From contig JAITIX010000122.1 in assembly GCA_031279205.1 (NCBI GenBank), positions 1 through 36,288 of the forward strand: 36,288 bases of DNA, in the 5' to 3' direction. A program made the position numbers and the translations under genes. The notes under the pieces were generated by a model that did not search any database, was not told the DNA's origin, and worked only from the letters and a program-made list of their open reading frames with translations. The stretch comes from Treponema sp. Its GTDB lineage: Bacteria; Spirochaetota; Spirochaetia; Treponematales; Breznakiellaceae. This document shows, in pieces, positions 14,036 to 21,825 of this stretch. Within the stretch, counting starts at the first letter, position 1. Each line of letters starts with the position of its first letter.

Positions 14036-15178
14036 ATGTTGCAGAACTGGATTTTCACTATCCTGGCGAGGTGGACGATAATACTGTTTTTGACTGTTAT
14101 GCTCGTTGCTTGTGGTTCTTCCCCTAAGCCGGCAGATTCCGGTGTTCAGGGAATTCCCGTTGATACCGCTATTCAACAGGCCGCGCGGAATATTGAAAAC
14201 AGTATTGAGGCGCGGCGGAAGGTTGTTGCTCTTAACTTTAGTTCCTCATCGGAAGATTTCTCTGAATATGTTTTGGGGGAATTATCAACTGAATTGGTAA
14301 ACGGCAGAAGATTGCAAGTGGTAGATCGGAGAAACCTTGAGGCGATTCGGATGGAGATGGATTTCCAAATGTCCGGCGAGGTAAGTGATGAATCAGCCCA
14401 GGCGATTGGACGCAAATTGGGGGCGGAATATATTATTTCTGGGAGTCTCACAAACGCGGGTGGCATTTATCGTTTCAGGATAAACACGATCCATGTAGAA
14501 AGCGCGGGTATCGCGGCGTCATCGGCAACGGATATAGCCAATGACAGCAAGGTACGGGCGTTACTGGCAAGCGGGGGCGCGGGAACCGGGACGCGGACAG
14601 GCGGAGGTGCGGCCTCGGCAGTACGGCCTGTCCCTGCGCGGGGCGATACAAGTCCTACAGTTCCGCCGCCCGCGCCCACCGTCTACAAAATCGGCGGTAC
14701 TGGTCCGGCTGGCGGGATTGTATTTTACGACCTGGGTTTTTATATGGACGGCTGGCGATACCTCGAGGCCGCGCCGCAGGATTTCCCGGTCAGCGTCAAA
14801 TGGACCAGTACGAGCATAGGAACTTTTTCGACTGAAACTGGCGTTGGGACTGGGAAGCACAATACCTCGTATCTCGTTTCGTTTCTTAGACAGAAAGGGG
14901 AGACCATGAGAGCAGCGCAGGTGGTGAGTGTTCCTGAGTATGGCGGTTATGGCGATTGGTTTTTACCAAGCAGAGATGAATTGAACTTGATGTACGAAAA
15001 GTTGAAGAAGCAAAGAATTGGAGAATTCTCTAATAAGGCATACTGGTCTTCTTCAGGCGGAATTACGACTGGCCTTAATTGGAACCTAGTGGCGTGGCAA
15101 ATGGATTTTTCTGATGGCACTCAGAATAGGGTTAGTTGTTCTGTTGACGGTTTGGTTCGTGCTGTGCGGCGGTTTTGA
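14036..15178 (+). CDS. Lipoprotein: LpoB/CsgG-like N-terminal domain plus Lcl (DUF1566) C-terminal domain
   Basis: The 380-aa protein has a lipoprotein signal peptide with lipobox LVAC (C26). Residues about 55-165 resemble the CsgG/LpoB-type domain: KVVALNFSSSSEDFSEYVLGELSTELVNGRRLQVVDRRNLEAI, then AIGRKLGAEYIISGSLT, then RFRINTIHVESAG. A Gly/Ala/Pro-rich linker (about 180-220) leads to an Lcl/DUF1566-type domain: GGTGPAGGIVFYDLG, then YGDWFLPSRDELNLMYEKL, AYWSSSG and ending GLVRAVRRF. LpoB-type domains activate penicillin-binding proteins or build secretion assemblies; Lcl domains occur in surface adhesins. The joint role is not known. Ribosome binding site AAAGGAAG; the KdsC-like gene follows with one base between. 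Confidence 0.82.
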   Translation: MLQNWIFTILARWTIILFLTVMLVACGSSPKPADSGVQGIPVDTAIQQAARNIENSIEARRKVVALNFSSSSEDFSEYVLGELSTELVNGRRLQVVDRRNLEAIRMEMDFQMSGEVSDESAQAIGRKLGAEYIISGSLTNAGGIYRFRINTIHVESAGIAASSATDIANDSKVRALLASGGAGTGTRTGGGAASAVRPVPARGDTSPTVPPPAPTVYKIGGTGPAGGIVFYDLGFYMDGWRYLEAAPQDFPVSVKWTSTSIGTFSTETGVGTGKHNTSYLVSFLRQKGETMRAAQVVSVPEYGGYGDWFLPSRDELNLMYEKLKKQRIGEFSNKAYWSSSGGITTGLNWNLVAWQMDFSDGTQNRVSCSVDGLVRAVRRF

Positions 15179-15179
15179 A

Positions 15180-15656
15180 GTGAAGAAATATAATGTTGTT
15201 ATTCTTGACGTGGATGGCACGCTCACGGACGGCAAGCTCTACTTTTCCGCAGAAGGTGAGGCGATGAAAGCCTTCAACGTCAAGGATGGCTACGGGATCA
15301 GGCATATCTTGCCGCAGCTCGGTATCATGCCGGTTATCGTAACCGGGCGCGAGTCGCGTATTGTCCAGCAGCGCGCGCGGGAACTGGGTATAAGCGAAGT
15401 GTACCAGAACGTTGCGGATAAAGCGGCGAAGCTGGACGAATTGTCGGTGAGATATGGGTGTGGTTTTGAATCTTTCGCATATATCGGCGACGATCTGAAC
15501 GACTATGAGGCGATGAAGCGGTGTGGGTTCAAAGCCTGTCCTGCGGACGCAGTGGTTGGGATTCAGGCTATCGCCGACTATATAGCGTCTCACTCTGGCG
15601 GGGACGGTGCGGTGCGCGATGTGTGTGAGGAGTTGGCGCGGCTGTCCTCCCTCTAG
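15180..15656 (+). CDS. KdsC-type HAD phosphatase
   Basis: The 158-aa protein is a cap-less HAD phosphatase of the KdsC class: motif I ILDVDGTLTDGKLYF with the nucleophile aspartate, the FNVKDGYGIRHIL loop, motif II VTGRES, a lysine in VADKAAKLDEL, and motif III YIGDDLNDYEAMKRCG. KdsC removes phosphate from KDO-8-phosphate; relatives act on KDN-9-phosphate or form a domain of CMP-sialate synthetases. Treponemes lack ordinary LPS, so another sugar phosphate is likely (inference). The frame is open further upstream, but homology begins at GTG 15180, one base after the lipoprotein stop. No other KDO-pathway genes are adjacent; the hexomutase gene follows after 36 nt. Confidence 0.85.
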   Translation: MKKYNVVILDVDGTLTDGKLYFSAEGEAMKAFNVKDGYGIRHILPQLGIMPVIVTGRESRIVQQRARELGISEVYQNVADKAAKLDELSVRYGCGFESFAYIGDDLNDYEAMKRCGFKACPADAVVGIQAIADYIASHSGGDGAVRDVCEELARLSSL

Positions 15657-15677
15657 CTGTCCATAAGTAAAAATAGA

Positions 15678-15683
15678 TATACT
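15678..15683 (+). promoter_or_regulatory. Possible -10 element before the phosphohexomutase gene
   Basis: TATACT at 15678-15683 lies nine bases before the ATG at 15693, with no Shine-Dalgarno sequence between. I see no convincing -35 at 16-18 nt upstream, so this is only a weak candidate for another short-leader start. Confidence 0.25.
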
Positions 15684-15692
15684 GCTAATGTT

Positions 15693-17504
15693 ATGGTTTT
15701 TTATACTGACTTAGATAGGGCGATTCAGTCCTTTATCCTTTCGCCATCAGGCTGGCGGGCGGTGTTCGCTCATGGCGGCTTTGCTGCTGAGGAGAGCGCG
15801 TCGTCGGAAATTGCGGTTACGCATCGTATCATTATTGTTAGAGCGGCGCGGGTGTTTGCCGAGTATCTTCAGGCTCTGTCAGCGCGGCCTGTGGTGGTGG
15901 TTGGCATGGACACGCGGCCTACTGGACCGGCCATTGCGCACGAGCTTATCGGCGGCTTGCTTGATGCGGGCTGCAATGTGGAGTTTGCCGGCATTGTTGC
16001 CGCGCCGGAGATTATGGCTTACGCGAAGAGCGGCAACGTTAATGGCTTTGTGTACATTTCGGCAAGCCATAACCCAATAGGACACAATGGATTGAAGTTC
16101 GGGCTTGATGACGGTGGGGTGTTGCCCGCGCCGGAGGCTAAGAAACTCATTGCCGCGTTTCTTGCCAATAAGGACTACGACGATGGCGCCGCGCCCCGGC
16201 ATAACGAGGAGCGCATTGCCGCTGTGCTGAACAAACAGGGTGAGTGTAAGCGTTCCGCGTATCTGGCGTATCTGGCGTTTAGCCGCGAAGTGGCGCAGGG
16301 CGATATGGCTGGCGGCGACATACTTGCTCCTCTGAGCACTGGCCTTAAAGCGCGCCCACTCGGTATTGCTGTTGATTTCAATGGCTCGGCGCGGACGGTT
16401 TCGATTGACCGTGAGTTTTTTGAGACACTGGGGATAAGTCTCTTCGCCATTAACAACAAGCCGGGTGTGATTGCTCACCGCATTGTGCCGGAGGGCGAGT
16501 CGCTGGAGCCTTGTTGTCGCTATCTTGAGGAACTTCACGCCGCGGATTCTTCTATTATATTGGGCTATGTGCCGGACTGCGACGGGGACCGAGGTAACCT
16601 TGTTATCTGGGACCATGGTGAACAGCGGGCGCGGAGTCTTGAGGCGCAGGAAGTGTTTGCGCTGGCCTGCGCTGGCGAACTGGCGCAGCTTGTGTGGAGC
16701 GGCGTGGACACGGCAAAAGTCGCCATTGCGGTCAATGACCCCACGTCTCTGCGTGTTGACCGGATTGCGGAGGCGTTTGGGGCGAGTGTGTTTCACGCGG
16801 AGGTTGGCGAGGCTCACGTAGTGGGGCTTGCGCGGCGTTTGCGGGAACGCGGCTGCATTGCGCGGATACTGGGGGAAGGCTCGGCGGGCGGCAACATCAC
16901 CCACCCCTCGGCGGTGCGCGACCCGCTCCACACGGTGATGGCTATTGTAAAGCTGCTCTGTGTACGGGGCGGTGGCGATAAGCCGGGGCTGTTTGAGATA
17001 TGGCGCGATCGCGTTGGCAAGGCGTATCGCGGGGACTTTTCGCTGTTGGACATTATCGCGACATTGCCTCCATTTTACACGACTGGTTCCTATACGCCGG
17101 AAGCCGCGTTACAGGTGAAGAGCGCGGATCACGCGACGCTGAAGGAGCGTTACCAGACGGTGTTTCTGCGGGAATGGGAAGCGCGTAAGGCTCGGCTTTC
17201 GGCGCATTATGGGATAACACAATGGGAAGCCTTGTGTTATAATGGTATGGAAGAAAGGCGTGGGCTTTCCCGTTTTAGGGAAGCGGGGCGCGGTGGACTG
17301 AAGCTGATGTTCAGCGACGCGGCGGGCAATGAAGTTGCGTGGATTTGGATGCGCGGTTCAGGAACTGAGCCGGTATTCAGGGTTATGGCGGACGCGCCCG
17401 ACGCGGAACTGGAGCGTGAGCTTATTCAGTGGCAGAGGGATATGGTTATCGAGGCTGACGGAAATGAGGTTTCCGGGGGAGTGCAACATGGGTGTGCGGG
17501 GTGA
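15693..17504 (+). CDS. Phosphoglucomutase/phosphomannomutase family enzyme
   Basis: The 603-aa protein is an alpha-D-phosphohexomutase, interconverting hexose-6- and hexose-1-phosphates. It shows all four signatures: active-site serine loop FVYISASHNPIGHNGLKFG, metal-binding loop VPDCDGDRGNLV, sugar-binding loop GEGSAGGNI and phosphate-binding loop RGSGTEPVFRV near the C-terminus. Loop 2 (DCDGDRGN) and the overall length depart from the common bacterial PMM/PGM or GlmM pattern (about 450-550 residues), so the exact sugar is unsure. A 9-bp tandem repeat (about 16258-16275) encodes AYLAYLAF. The end overlaps the PUR-domain gene by 17 nt. The large antisense open frame within it is a shadow. Confidence 0.85.
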   Translation: MVFYTDLDRAIQSFILSPSGWRAVFAHGGFAAEESASSEIAVTHRIIIVRAARVFAEYLQALSARPVVVVGMDTRPTGPAIAHELIGGLLDAGCNVEFAGIVAAPEIMAYAKSGNVNGFVYISASHNPIGHNGLKFGLDDGGVLPAPEAKKLIAAFLANKDYDDGAAPRHNEERIAAVLNKQGECKRSAYLAYLAFSREVAQGDMAGGDILAPLSTGLKARPLGIAVDFNGSARTVSIDREFFETLGISLFAINNKPGVIAHRIVPEGESLEPCCRYLEELHAADSSIILGYVPDCDGDRGNLVIWDHGEQRARSLEAQEVFALACAGELAQLVWSGVDTAKVAIAVNDPTSLRVDRIAEAFGASVFHAEVGEAHVVGLARRLRERGCIARILGEGSAGGNITHPSAVRDPLHTVMAIVKLLCVRGGGDKPGLFEIWRDRVGKAYRGDFSLLDIIATLPPFYTTGSYTPEAALQVKSADHATLKERYQTVFLREWEARKARLSAHYGITQWEALCYNGMEERRGLSRFREAGRGGLKLMFSDAAGNEVAWIWMRGSGTEPVFRVMADAPDAELERELIQWQRDMVIEADGNEVSGGVQHGCAG

Positions 17505-17970
17505 GGTGTTTTCAACAAAGGTTCAATTAGCTAATCGAACCTACTTTTTCAATGTGAAGGAGAATCGCATGGGCGATCTCTACCTGAACATCGTGGAGAG
17601 CAAGAATCGAGAAACTGGCGGCTTTGAGCGCCAATCTCTTGTCCTCTTTGCCGATGATTTAAGCGAGTTTCTTTCAGGCTTTGAAGAATCGCTGCGGGTT
17701 ATGGAAAAGGCGACGCGGGAAAAGAAGCGAGGCGGCGGGCGTTCCCCGCAGCGCGATAAGGCTGAGCGCCGTGGGTCAGCGTCGGAGGTGCGGCGTGGCG
17801 GTGGTGAGTGGCGCGAGTCGGAGGCGCGGCGTGGCGGTGGTGAGTGGCGTGGAGACCGGTGGCAAACACGGACGTCGGTGAGGAAGGATAAGCCAAAGCC
17901 ACCGGACGATGATGGTTCTCGCGGCAAGTCTGGCAGTAGCCGTGTTAGAGTGGTGCGACGTAAAGACTGA
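17488..17970 (+). CDS. PUR-domain nucleic-acid-binding protein with RGG-like disordered tail
   Basis: The 160-aa protein has one PUR repeat at residues 1-72 (RGEVFSTKVQLANRTYFFNVKENRMGDLYLNIVES, then FERQSLVLFADDLSEFLSGFEESLRVM), the DUF3276/PUR-alpha type also found in Borrelia (BpuR) and Bacteroidetes, where it binds DNA and RNA. The remaining 85 residues are strongly basic and glycine/arginine rich, with a tandem duplication (two 12-residue units containing RRGGGEWR), and end VRVVRRKD. Such RGG-like tails usually bind RNA in eukaryotes; here that is an inference. The ATG at 17488 has GGGGGAG upstream and lies inside the end of the hexomutase gene; the frame is open further up, but homology starts here. 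Confidence 0.85.
   Translation: MGVRGEVFSTKVQLANRTYFFNVKENRMGDLYLNIVESKNRETGGFERQSLVLFADDLSEFLSGFEESLRVMEKATREKKRGGGRSPQRDKAERRGSASEVRRGGGEWRESEARRGGGEWRGDRWQTRTSVRKDKPKPPDDDGSRGKSGSSRVRVVRRKD
17782..17853 (+). repeat. 36-bp tandem duplication in the PUR protein tail
   Basis: Two consecutive 36-bp units (17782-17817 and 17818-17853), differing at a few positions, encode S-E-(V/A)-R-R-G-G-G-E-W-R-(E/G). The unit is a multiple of three, so the frame is kept. Confidence 0.9.
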
Positions 17971-18030
17971 TTCGACAGGCTGTAACGTAGGTTTATGCGA
18001 TTTGTTAGTTTGATAACCAGGAGGTAAAGT

Positions 18031-19071
18031 ATGGCAACAGTACATGAGTACAAAAAATTGGAGAATAGTATTGTTCAGAAGTGTGGAGAGTGTGCGGCTT
18101 TTATCGTCGAGTGCGTGATTAGGTTTTTCAAATTCATCTTCGCAGCTCTTCTCCGTCCATATACAGTCGTCTTTGTACCTCATTCCCAGAAGAAGATATA
18201 CAACTTACAGATCAGTGGCCTGTTCTTTATGGCTTTTATCAGCGGCATTGTGTTCGTATCATGGATTGCGTTTCGTTACACCATGCCTTATGAGAGCGTT
18301 GGGGGGAAGATAACGTATAAAGACAGCGGTCTGGAAGATACACAGGCTAACCTTGATGAGCTGCGACTTGAGACCGCGCGGCTTCAGGCTGCGGCGCGTG
18401 AGTTTGAGACCGCGCTTTCGGCTACACTTGCCGCTCTTGGGACGGATATCTCGGAAAAAAACGCCGTGAACATCGCGCTGGGTGAAGACCTTTCCACGTT
18501 TTTTAACATACCAACGAGAGTGGACGGAGTTTTACAGGAGGTTGAGGATATCAGGCAGCTTTCAGCGTATCTTTCCTCAGCCATTGAGCCGGTCAAGGAA
18601 ATCGGTACGATCCTTGATACCCAGAGCGCCCTGCTCAACGAAATCCCCAGCATCTGGCCTATCAAAGGCGGTATCGGCCATGTTTCCATGTTCTTTGGGC
18701 AGAACCGGCACCCGTTTTCCGGTCAATACTACATTCACAAAGGGATCGACCTTTCCACCTATCGTCAGGGCGACCCCATTGTAGCCACGGCGGATGGTCA
18801 GGTTGTTACGGTTGATTACGACGCGACTGGTTTTGGAAACTATGTTATTATCAAACATAAGCACGGGTTCTACACCCGCTACGCCCACATGCAAAGCGTT
18901 AAGTCAAAGGTCGGGGATCGGGTGCAGCAAGGCGAGGTTATCGGATACATTGGCAACACTGGTCTTTCCACCGGCCCTCACGTCCATTATGAGGTACATA
19001 TCGGTTCTGACATCGTAGACCCGAACAAGTACCTCAATATCCGTTCCAATCTCACCCGTACCACTCGTTAG
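18031..19071 (+). CDS. M23 (LytM/NlpD-type) membrane-anchored murein endopeptidase
   Basis: The 346-aa protein has a cytoplasmic N-terminus, a membrane segment near residues 64-85 (ISGLFFMAFISGIVFVSWIAF), a coiled coil at about 108-180 (ANLDELRLETARLQAAAREFETAL) and a C-terminal M23 peptidase domain. The zinc and catalytic residues are present: H236 and D240 (HKGID), H286 (RYAHM) and H317/H319 (HVHYEV). The family cuts peptidoglycan cross-links. AGGAGGTAAAG precedes the ATG. The bactofilin gene begins nine bases after its stop; this pairing is seen in many bacteria, where the bactofilin directs the peptidase and sets cell shape. A role in the helical or wave-shaped spirochaete cell is therefore a reasonable inference. 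Confidence 0.93.
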   Translation: MATVHEYKKLENSIVQKCGECAAFIVECVIRFFKFIFAALLRPYTVVFVPHSQKKIYNLQISGLFFMAFISGIVFVSWIAFRYTMPYESVGGKITYKDSGLEDTQANLDELRLETARLQAAAREFETALSATLAALGTDISEKNAVNIALGEDLSTFFNIPTRVDGVLQEVEDIRQLSAYLSSAIEPVKEIGTILDTQSALLNEIPSIWPIKGGIGHVSMFFGQNRHPFSGQYYIHKGIDLSTYRQGDPIVATADGQVVTVDYDATGFGNYVIIKHKHGFYTRYAHMQSVKSKVGDRVQQGEVIGYIGNTGLSTGPHVHYEVHIGSDIVDPNKYLNIRSNLTRTTR

Positions 19072-19080
19072 GAGGCTCGT

Positions 19081-19491
19081 ATGAGAAACGGAGATTTTTC
19101 ACTTAATACCATTATTGGACCTGGCGCATGGGTCAGGGGCGACATTGATTCGGCGGGCTTTACCCGCATAGACGGTAGTGTTCAAGGCGATGTACACGCA
19201 CAAGGGCGCGTGGTTATCGGGGAGCAGGCGCGCATGAAGAGCAATGTCAGCGGAACCTCAATCACCATAGGCGGCGTTGTGTATGGCAATGTTCTCGCAA
19301 GCGAGCGCGTCATCATTCTTTCAACCGCGCTGATTCTGGGCGATATTGTTACGCAGCGCATTCAGGCTGATGATGGTTGCCTGATCCACGGTAAAGTCGT
19401 GATGTGCCAGAGCATTGAGCAATGGAACAGGGTTATCGCTGATATGCGTGGGGATCAGAGGAACCTCCTCCCTAAACAAAAGCATGGCTAA
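19081..19491 (+). CDS. Bactofilin
   Basis: The 136-aa product has the repeating beta-helix pattern of bactofilins (NTIIGPGAWVRGDIDSAGFTRIDGSVQGDVHAQGRVVIGEQARMKSNVSGTSITIGGVVYGNV and onward), with short polar tails. Bactofilins polymerise without nucleotide and act as scaffolds for cell-wall enzymes. The start has AGGAGG, overlapping the end of the M23 gene's stop. It sits directly after the membrane M23 peptidase and overlaps the YaaR gene by 8 nt. The four genes 18031-20959 read as one operon. Confidence 0.92.
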   Translation: MRNGDFSLNTIIGPGAWVRGDIDSAGFTRIDGSVQGDVHAQGRVVIGEQARMKSNVSGTSITIGGVVYGNVLASERVIILSTALILGDIVTQRIQADDGCLIHGKVVMCQSIEQWNRVIADMRGDQRNLLPKQKHG

Positions 19492-19987
19492 GATCGACTT
19501 CTCCAATGTGCTAAACCCGTTCTTTAACCCAGCTCTTAATGTCAGGGCAAAATCTGAGACCAGAAAGACAAAGTCCAAGCCGCTTGTATCCTTTGATACC
19601 TTGCTTGATGAAGCCCGGCAGGACGAGGCAATAGACGCCCTTCTGGACACCCCTGAATCTGACGAGGTGGTTCAGGAAATGCTGGACGCGGTACACAGCA
19701 CGGGCGATGCCTTAAAGAATCGCCCCTTGCCAGAAGAGATACTGCGTTATAAGCAGGCAGTGCGCGCCTTTATTCACTATATCGCGGTAAACGGCTATGG
19801 CGTAGAACGTCATGTTCGTGGCTCAAAACACTCACCACGCGGCCAGCGTATTGAAATCGTGGCGCAGGTGGTGGACAACAAACTTGAACAGCTTGCCGCC
19901 GGCATACTTGCCGGACAGACAAGCCAGATGGGCATCCTCAACAGACTTGAGGAGATAACCGGCCTGCTCGTGGATTTAATGCAGTAG
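19484..19987 (+). CDS. YaaR family (DUF327) protein
   Basis: The 167-aa product matches the YaaR/DUF327 family: a variable N-terminus (MAKIDFSNVLNPFFNPAL), a helical core (SFDTLLDEARQDEAIDALL, then LPEEILRYKQAVRAFIHYIAVNGYGVERHVRG) and the ending IEIVAQVVDNKLEQLAAGILAGQTSQMGILNRLEEITGLLVDLMQ. Function is unknown; in Bacillus yaaR lies near yaaT (ricT), and here the RicT homologue is the next gene. The start is placed at ATG 19484, inside the bactofilin end; the frame is open to an earlier codon that would lie deep inside bactofilin. Confidence 0.87.
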   Translation: MAKIDFSNVLNPFFNPALNVRAKSETRKTKSKPLVSFDTLLDEARQDEAIDALLDTPESDEVVQEMLDAVHSTGDALKNRPLPEEILRYKQAVRAFIHYIAVNGYGVERHVRGSKHSPRGQRIEIVAQVVDNKLEQLAAGILAGQTSQMGILNRLEEITGLLVDLMQ

Positions 19988-20011
19988 AGCGGTAGAACCG
20001 AGGAGTACGTT

Positions 20012-20959
20012 ATGAAAAAAGACAGCTATGAAGATATTAATGAAGAGGACATAGCCACGCTTGAGGACAATCCCGCTGAAAGCGAGTTTGAGAGCGCCAT
20101 CATTGTTGAGGAGGGAACCCAGACGCTCCCGCCCGACACGCCGCTCTATCGCCTGCGGCTTCCCTATTCCAACGAGTGCTTTTTCGCGGCGTACCAAGGC
20201 GAACCCCTCAAAGTCGGAAGTATGGTGCTGGTTCCTACGCGCTACGGTCATGACCTAGCCCAGATCATCACCCCGATACAGAAAGACAGCCTCAAAACCT
20301 TTTCAGATATAGCTCGCATACAACGCCCCGCTACAGACGCTGACCTTGAAAAGGTTGCCCGCAACAAGAGCCTTGAAGACGAAGCCTTTACTATCTGCAA
20401 AGAGAAAATCGCCAAGCGCAAACTGAACATGAAGCTAATCACCGTACACTATCTGCTTGAAGACTCGAAAATACTCTTCTTCTTTTCCTCGGATAACCGC
20501 GTGGATTTCCGTGAGCTGGTTAAAGACCTGGTGAACGTCTTCAAGATACGGATTGAGTTGCGGCAGATCGGTGTACGGGACGAATCGCGGGTGATGGGCG
20601 GTTGCGGCGTCTGTAGTCGGGAGTATTGTTGCCACACGATTTCAGAAAAGTTCAAACCAGTATCAATAAAAATGGCTAAGGAACAGAACCTTTCCCTCAA
20701 TTCCATGAAAATATCCGGCCCCTGCGGACGGCTCCTCTGTTGCATTGCCTATGAACACTGCTTTTACAGTGAACAGCGCAAGCTCGTCCCACCAGAAGGC
20801 GGTAAAGTCTTCTACGACGGAACCATCTGGAAGGTGGTAAATGCTAATCTGCTCGTAGGCAAGCTTAAGCTCATTGCCGAAGATGGCAGAGAAGCCCTTC
20901 TTCCTTCAAACAAATTTGAGAAAGTTGACGGCAAGTGGCGGGTGAAAGCCTCACGCTGA
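20012..20959 (+). CDS. PSP1-domain protein, RicT (YaaT) homologue
   Basis: The 315-aa protein has an acidic 40-residue start, then the PSP1 domain (about 45-200) and the cysteine-rich RicT core: GGCGVCSREYCCHTI, then KPVSIKMAKEQNLSLN, then ISGPCGRLLCCIAYEH. In Bacillus subtilis, RicT with RicA and RicF forms an Fe-S-containing complex that affects mRNA processing by RNase Y, and biofilm and sporulation control. No RicA or RicF gene is visible here. GAGGAG precedes the ATG by six bases. The last codons (KASR-stop) are part of a 30-bp tandem duplication running into the spacer. Confidence 0.88.
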   Translation: MKKDSYEDINEEDIATLEDNPAESEFESAIIVEEGTQTLPPDTPLYRLRLPYSNECFFAAYQGEPLKVGSMVLVPTRYGHDLAQIITPIQKDSLKTFSDIARIQRPATDADLEKVARNKSLEDEAFTICKEKIAKRKLNMKLITVHYLLEDSKILFFFSSDNRVDFRELVKDLVNVFKIRIELRQIGVRDESRVMGGCGVCSREYCCHTISEKFKPVSIKMAKEQNLSLNSMKISGPCGRLLCCIAYEHCFYSEQRKLVPPEGGKVFYDGTIWKVVNANLLVGKLKLIAEDGREALLPSNKFEKVDGKWRVKASR

Positions 20960-21004
20960 TAAAACCCACGTCTGGAAAGCCTCGCACTGATAAACTCACG
21001 TCTG
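20944..21004 (+). repeat. 30-31 bp tandem duplication covering the ricT end
   Basis: Copy 1 (20944-20974) contains the last four codons and the stop of the RicT gene; copy 2 (20975-21004) repeats it in the spacer with several substitutions (GAAAGCCTC, then CACTGATAAA, then CACGTCTG). Copy 2 also has the TGA in the same place. Confidence 0.85.
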
Positions 21005-21176
21005 AACCCTCCTTAACCCACAGAGAATGTTCTTGCTGCGCTATCCTCCCTGAAAAGTGTTGAAAGCAAACATCTCTCCCGTCCAAACACGAACTTTAAG
21101 CCCCTTGATGAAAAAATCGCAAACACCCGTAAGACGAAGACTCGGTGAAGTTTAATCAAAAACCCGGTGATATGTT

Positions 21177-21218
21177 ATAAAATCTCACTGAGTTCTTATA
21201 TAAATCTCACTGAGTTCT
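21177..21218 (+). repeat. Two-copy 22-bp tandem repeat
   Basis: AAATCTCACTGAGTTCT occurs twice, with the CTCACTGAG cores 22 bp apart (21184 and 21206). Non-coding spacer between ricT and def. Confidence 0.85.
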
Positions 21219-21245
21219 GACGGCCTTTCTTTGTGTCTGACTCCA

Positions 21246-21263
21246 GCCAAAGTGTCTGGCGCC
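21246..21263. repeat. Copy of the dispersed CAAAGTGTCTG motif before def
   Basis: GCCAAAGTGTCTGGCGCC lies about 75 nt before the def start. A partial form (TTTGTGTCTGAC) lies just upstream at about 21230. It matches sequences in the spacers at 25681-25765 and 29476-29522. Confidence 0.6.
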
Positions 21264-21337
21264 GGCAAAAGACGGCCTTCGGCGCTTACCGATAAGACGG
21301 CCTTTCTTCTTCCGCGTTTTATGCTATGGTACTGGTT

Positions 21338-21823
21338 ATGAAAATTATCACTTTAGGTAACGAACTTCTCAGGAGGAAAGCCGAGCGTGTTACAAACATT
21401 GACAAGGAACTCACGAAAGTAGCCGGGGAACTTATTGACGCCCTGCACAAAGGTAAAGGTGTGGGACTGGCTGGTCCTCAGGTGAGTCTTATGAAGCGTA
21501 TCTTTGCGGTGCATATTGATAAGGACATTCCACGGGTGTTTATAAACCCTTCTATACTGGAAACTTCCCTTGAGACTGTGAAGTATGAGGAGGGCTGTCT
21601 TTCTATACCAGGTGTTTACGCCGACGTGATTCGTTCCAGCGCCATACGGATTCAGGCGTGGAATGAAAACGGGCGTCCCTTCACGCTGGACGCGGAGGGT
21701 GTCCTTGCCCGTGTGATTCTGCACGAATACGATCATCTGGAGGGAATACTGTTTATCGACCGGCTTTCAGAGTTTAAACGGAAGCGTATTATCACTAAAT
21801 TTGAAAAAACACGGAAGGTATAA
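21338..21823 (+). CDS. def: Peptide deformylase
   Basis: The 161-aa enzyme removes the formyl group from new N-termini. The three motifs are present: GKGVGLAGPQ (usual GxGLAAPQ, one Ala replaced by Gly), EEGCLSIPG with the metal-binding cysteine, and HEYDHLEGI with the HExxH metal site. MKIITLGNELLRRKAERV is a typical start, so ATG 21338 is chosen over an ATG four codons earlier that overlaps a possible -10. No clear Shine-Dalgarno sequence is present. fmt follows after two bases, the classical def-fmt pairing. Confidence 0.95.
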   Translation: MKIITLGNELLRRKAERVTNIDKELTKVAGELIDALHKGKGVGLAGPQVSLMKRIFAVHIDKDIPRVFINPSILETSLETVKYEEGCLSIPGVYADVIRSSAIRIQAWNENGRPFTLDAEGVLARVILHEYDHLEGILFIDRLSEFKRKRIITKFEKTRKV

Positions 21824-21825
21824 TC

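Larger units (their letters stand above)
20960..21337. other. Repeat-rich spacer between ricT and def
   Basis: About 380 bases without a gene. It contains the second copy of the ricT-end duplication (20975-21004), a 22-bp tandem repeat (21177-21218), three occurrences of GACGGCCTT (near 21219, 21271 and 21296), one copy of the dispersed CCAAAGTGTCTGGCGCC motif (21246-21263) and a perfect 6-bp stem GCGCCG/CGGCGC (21259-21264 with 21280-21285). A TATGGT seven bases before the def ATG could be a -10, but I find no fitting -35. The stretch 21005-21170 shows nothing recognisable. Confidence 0.6.

Noticed and set aside
15879-16931. 350-codon open frame on the minus strand
   Set aside because: It lies fully opposite the phosphohexomutase gene, whose four signature loops are intact. 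The antisense product is Arg/His-rich without recognisable domains, typical of a shadow in G+C-rich codons.
21320-21340. def as a seventh leaderless gene
   Set aside because: TATGGT lies seven bases before the ATG, but no acceptable -35 is found at 16-18 nt, so the evidence is too weak to count.
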